In this document: one piece after another, positions 7,817 to 9,718 of the stretch
Layout: every line of letters begins with the position of its first letter
Numbering within the stretch: the first letter of the stretch is position 1
Source: Prevotellaceae bacterium
GTDB lineage: Bacteria > Bacteroidota > Bacteroidia > Bacteroidales > UBA932
NCBI GenBank assembly: GCA_031288885.1
Contig: JAITQP010000272.1
Location: 1-9,718 of the forward strand
DNA length: 9,718 nt
Direction of reading: 5' to 3'
Notes under the pieces: model-generated
Told to the model about the DNA's origin: nothing
What the model saw: the letters and a program-made list of their open reading frames with translations, nothing else
Database searches by the model: none
Position numbers and translations under genes: made by a program

Positions 7817-8968
7817 ATGAAAAAAATATTCAAACTTTTACTGTATAGCGGGATGCTGAGCAGCTACACCGTGTGTGGACAAGTTCAGCGGCAAACCGAT
7901 ACAATCCCCTTTGAAATAGTACACGGCAAGTTCATTATAGAAGCCACCATCAACGGCAAGCCCGCGCGGCTCATTATGGACACTGGCGGCATCAACACGC
8001 TGACCTCCGACACGGTAAACCACTACCGCACCGCCGTGTCGAGCGCCGGCACGTTTGCCGACGTAAACAACGCGCAGCTGAACTTTGACGTGGGCACGGT
8101 GCAAAACTTGCACATCGGGAATTTGCTGGTGTGGAAAACTGCGCACATGGCGGTAGTGCCCAGCAGCGGGTTTTTTCGCGCCGTTGGCGCAGCTGGAATA
8201 GTGGGCGGAGAGGCGTTTCAAGCCGTATGCCTGACCATCGACAAGCGCAACCGGCAGTTTATCATCACCTACCCCTACCGCCCCAAAGGCGTGTCCCGCT
8301 TTGACGGTACGCTCATGGAGCTGGGGCAGTACGTACAGCCAAAAGTCCCCATGACCATTGGCGGCAAAACCATTAGCGTGCTGTTCGACACCGGCATGCC
8401 GGATTTCCTCGCGCTCGGGCAGCAGGATTACGCAAGGATAAAATCCTCGACGGAAATCCGGCAGGCGGGCTACGGCTTTATGTACGTGGGCATAGGCGGG
8501 TTTAAACGCGCCCAGTACGACAGCCTCTACAAGGTCAGCGTGCCGGTGATGACAACGCCCAACGGCAAGGAGTTTCGCAACGTGAGCACGGTGGTTACTC
8601 CGCACGCGCAAACCATCGTGGGGCATGCGCTGCTTGACTACGGCAGGGTGATGCTCGACTTTCCGCGCGGGCTTTTCTACTTCTTCCCCTACGACGACAA
8701 GCCGACCGATATGGAAGCCCTCAGCAAGATGTGGAACGTTAAAATACTGCCCGTTGACGGACATTTTGAGGTTACGGCAGCCATTGGCGACTGCGATTTC
8801 CAAACCGGCGAACGGGTGTGGAGCATTAACGGCGCCGACCTCTCCGCCACGGAGCAAAGCGAGCTGGCCATTGACGAGATATTTGCCTCCATTTCCGAAG
8901 ATACCGCATGGATACTCGTTGGAAGCGATAGGAAGTCGCTGCGCAAGGTAGCTATTCGGAGGATATAA
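7817..8968 (+). CDS. Exported tandem retropepsin-like aspartyl protease with C-terminal PDZ-like region
   Basis: This is a 383-residue exported protein. The signal peptide starts MKKIFKLLLYSG and is probably cleaved near VCG/Q22. Two aspartyl protease modules follow. Module 1 (~30-165) has RLIMDTGG with Asp55 and a second-half motif IVGGEAFQAVCLTID. Module 2 (~175-290) has VLFDTGMPD with Asp191 and IVGHALLDYGRVMLDF. Bacterial members of this family usually carry one such module and work as dimers; a single chain with two DTGs could form the pepsin-like active site alone. Residues ~300-383 resemble a PDZ fold (GERVWSINGADLS, then a hydrophobic end). It begins 27 nt after the S8 gene and is likely in the same operon. 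It is the only protease-like product here with intact catalytic motifs. It may trim imported peptides in the periplasm, but its location and substrate are inferred. Confidence 0.88.
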   Translation: MKKIFKLLLYSGMLSSYTVCGQVQRQTDTIPFEIVHGKFIIEATINGKPARLIMDTGGINTLTSDTVNHYRTAVSSAGTFADVNNAQLNFDVGTVQNLHIGNLLVWKTAHMAVVPSSGFFRAVGAAGIVGGEAFQAVCLTIDKRNRQFIITYPYRPKGVSRFDGTLMELGQYVQPKVPMTIGGKTISVLFDTGMPDFLALGQQDYARIKSSTEIRQAGYGFMYVGIGGFKRAQYDSLYKVSVPVMTTPNGKEFRNVSTVVTPHAQTIVGHALLDYGRVMLDFPRGLFYFFPYDDKPTDMEALSKMWNVKILPVDGHFEVTAAIGDCDFQTGERVWSINGADLSATEQSELAIDEIFASISEDTAWILVGSDRKSLRKVAIRRI

Positions 8969-8987
8969 GCTACAAAAAAAAAATTGC

Positions 8988-8995
8988 TTACTTTG
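8988..8995 (+). promoter_or_regulatory. Possible Bacteroidota -7 element upstream of the DUF3791 gene
   Basis: TTACTTTG fits the Bacteroidota -7 consensus TAnnTTTG with one mismatch and lies 27 nt before the ATG at 9023. A run of ten A lies at 8974-8983. I see no TTTG-type -33 element at the right distance, so this is a weak call. A local promoter makes sense because the gene here differs in base composition from the preceding operon. Confidence 0.35.
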
Positions 8996-9022
8996 CGCGG
9001 AAACGGTAACGGACAAAAAATT

Positions 9023-9253
9023 ATGGCAGCAATAGATAAACAAACGAGCGACAAAATCAGCTTTATTACCTTTATTGTTACAGAGTTTGCGTTAGCATAC
9101 AAAATGGGAATGCCCGAAGCCTACCGCTACTTAAAGCAGTACAAAGGGTTAGATTACCTTTTTGAGCACTGGTGGGCGCTGCATACCGACAATAAATACT
9201 ACGCGCTGAACGATTTGTATCAGGTGTGCTACGAAAATGGAGGTTTGCGATGA
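9023..9253 (+). CDS. DUF3791 domain small protein (putative toxin-antitoxin-type partner)
   Basis: This is a 76-residue cytosolic protein with no signal peptide. Its sequence pattern is that of DUF3791: KISFITFIVTEFALAYKMG, then EAYRYLKQYKGLDYLFEHW, LHTDNKYYALNDL and the end YENGGLR. In Bacteroidales such genes usually sit directly before a DUF3990 gene. Here the TGA stop overlaps the next ATG (ATGA at 9250-9253), the usual translational coupling. The pair has been proposed to behave as a toxin-antitoxin module, but I know of no firm function for DUF3791. The ATG at 9023 is chosen over an upstream in-frame ATG at 8984, because the extra 13 residues (MLTLRGNGNGQKI) do not look like family sequence and lie over the candidate promoter. 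Codon use is more AT-rich than in the SusCD operon. Confidence 0.85.
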   Translation: MAAIDKQTSDKISFITFIVTEFALAYKMGMPEAYRYLKQYKGLDYLFEHWWALHTDNKYYALNDLYQVCYENGGLR

Positions 9254-9390
9254 AAGTTTACCACGGCAGCTACCTGAAAATAGACAAAATTGATTTGAGC
9301 AAGTGTGAACCTCATAAAGACTTTGGGCGTGGTTTTTACGTTACAAAGCTCCTATCTGCTGCTTGCCGACGTCAACAGCGGCTATTTTGA
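9250..9390 (+). pseudogene. DUF3990 (ADP-ribosyltransferase-like) gene, truncated remnant
   Basis: The frame opens with MKVYHGSYLKIDKIDLSKCE and continues to KDFGRGFYVTK, the N-terminal signature of DUF3990 proteins, which relate to ADP-ribosyltransferase folds. The family is usually about 150-200 residues. Here only 46 codons exist before TGA at 9388-9390, and family-like sequence ends near residue 36 (FYVTKL). The residues after it are an out-of-frame reading of another coding remnant. The gene overlaps the DUF3791 stop by 4 nt, so the original operon arrangement is kept. Most of the enzyme, including whatever catalytic residues it had, is missing, so I call it a nonfunctional remnant produced by an internal deletion. 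Confidence 0.8.
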
Positions 9391-9463
9391 AAAATCTTGG
9401 CAAGAAATCTACGAAATGCTGAAAACAGAATTCTCCCTCCCGTCTTATATAAAATCCAATTAA
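9353..9463 (+). pseudogene. 3' remnant of a third small gene of the DUF3791/DUF3990 module
   Basis: In the frame shifted by +1 from the DUF3990 start there is a coding-like stretch, YLLLADVNSGYFEKSWQEIY followed by EMLKTEF, up to TAA at 9461-9463. The spacing of L-x-D, S-G-Y, S and Y-x-M-L-x-x-E resembles the C-terminal ends of the ~70-residue third proteins that often follow DUF3990 genes in Bacteroidales; this is from memory of those families. No start codon or ribosome entry remains for it. With the DUF3990 fragment directly upstream, one deletion that removed the middle of both genes explains the arrangement. It could instead be the frameshifted end of the DUF3990 gene itself. Confidence 0.55.
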
Positions 9464-9486
9464 AAATCACACTAACTGAGCTGCAC

Positions 9487-9533
9487 GCTTTGCGCCATGG
9501 CGAGCGGAGCGAAGCAACCGGAGCGCAGCGGAG
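9487..9533. repeat. CGGAG-rich short repeats with an imperfect stem-loop
   Basis: CGGAGCG occurs at 9505-9511 and 9519-9525, with a partial copy CGGAG at 9529-9533. GCTTTGCGCC (9487-9496) can pair with GGAGCGAAGC (9506-9515) to give a 10-bp stem with one G-U pair, one G-A mismatch and a 9-nt loop. A perfect palindrome, CGCCATGGCG, overlaps it at 9493-9502. No U tract follows, so it is not a convincing intrinsic terminator. The stretch 9464-9595 holds no other recognisable feature. Confidence 0.4.
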
Positions 9534-9586
9534 TTCGGCGTAGCCAATCCAGCCCGAAGCAAACCTCGGCGTAAGGAAAAAAATCC

Positions 9587-9600
9587 GCAAAAATTTTTGC
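9587..9600. promoter_or_regulatory. 14-bp perfect palindrome overlapping the -33 region
   Basis: GCAAAAATTTTTGC is a perfect inverted repeat without a spacer. Its right half contains the TTTG used as the -33 element of the promoter at 9596-9625. A regulator binding here would be placed to control the downstream gene. The A/T-rich core means chance is a real alternative. Confidence 0.35.
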
Positions 9601-9625
9601 AGGTTGAAATTTTTTTATACCTTTG
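9596..9625 (+). promoter_or_regulatory. Bacteroidota-type promoter (TTTG / TACCTTTG)
   Basis: TTTG at 9596-9599 and TACCTTTG at 9618-9625 match the Bacteroidota primary sigma consensus (TTTG, about 19-21 nt, TAnnTTTG) with an 18-nt spacer. A T run lies between them. The -7 element is an exact match. It lies 22 nt before the ATG at 9648 and would start transcription around 9630-9635. Confidence 0.65.
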
Positions 9626-9647
9626 CCGTCAACTCATTTACAAAGCT

Positions 9648-9718
9648 ATGCAAGCAAGCTGCAACAACATAAAATCAGCTGTAAATATTGCCACCTCTGC
9701 TACCACCCCAAATAGCCA
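9648..9718 (+). CDS. Unidentified ORF, truncated by the right edge
   Basis: ATG at 9648 opens a frame that stays open to the window end (23 complete codons, beginning MQASCNNIKSAV). A well-formed Bacteroidota promoter precedes it at a short distance, which is the main reason to call it a gene. The visible residues are polar (Asn, Ser and Thr rich), and I see neither a signal peptide nor a recognisable motif. No function can be given. Confidence 0.45.
   Translation, partial: MQASCNNIKSAVNIATSATTPNS

Noticed and set aside
7838..9043. Long open frame (401 codons) on the - strand opposite the aspartyl protease gene
   Set aside because: The + strand has a signal peptide and two DTG modules; the antisense product has no recognisable feature.
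9487..9515. Intrinsic terminator
   Set aside because: The stem is imperfect and no T run follows it on the + strand.

Overview
The window looks like a GC-rich member of the Bacteroidota, most likely order Bacteroidales. The reasons are a SusC/SusD outer-membrane pair, Lys-rich lipoprotein signals, TAnnTTTG-type promoter elements rather than sigma70 boxes, and a DUF3791/DUF3990 gene pair. I cannot name the genus.

Nucleotides 2-8968 hold five genes on the + strand with short gaps and no recognisable terminator between them, so they probably form one operon. In order: (1) a SusC/RagA-type TonB-dependent transporter cut by the left edge; (2) its SusD/RagB-type lipoprotein; (3) a lipoprotein resembling the substrate-import-associated zinc metallohydrolases (Peptidase_Mx1-like); (4) an exported subtilisin-fold (S8) protein; (5) an exported protein with two retropepsin-like aspartyl protease modules and a C-terminal PDZ-like region. 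Protease-like genes beside SusCD suggest import of peptides or protein fragments rather than glycans, as in the RagAB system.

The most notable point is that two of the three protease-like proteins have lost catalysis on paper. The S8 protein has Gly, Gln and Glu where Asp, His and Ser should be, and Gln at the oxyanion Asn. The metallohydrolase has CEMFV where HExxH is expected. Both frames are open and full length, so these look like retained pseudoenzymes. Only the aspartyl protease keeps its DTG motifs. The locus could therefore be a peptide-capture system with binding-only 'proteases' and one working enzyme.

Between susD and the metallohydrolase gene lies a block of twelve in-phase 7-bp units (4916-4999, consensus YTAAKAR). 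It supplies the last codons and stop of susD.

From about 8969 the sequence becomes more AT-rich. It carries an intact small DUF3791 gene, then a DUF3990 (ADP-ribosyltransferase-like) gene broken by what looks like an internal deletion that joins its first ~37 codons to the tail of a third small gene of such modules. After a short repeat-rich spacer, a good Bacteroidales-type promoter (9596-9625) precedes an unidentified ORF that runs off the right edge. No tRNA, rRNA, CRISPR array or insertion sequence was seen.
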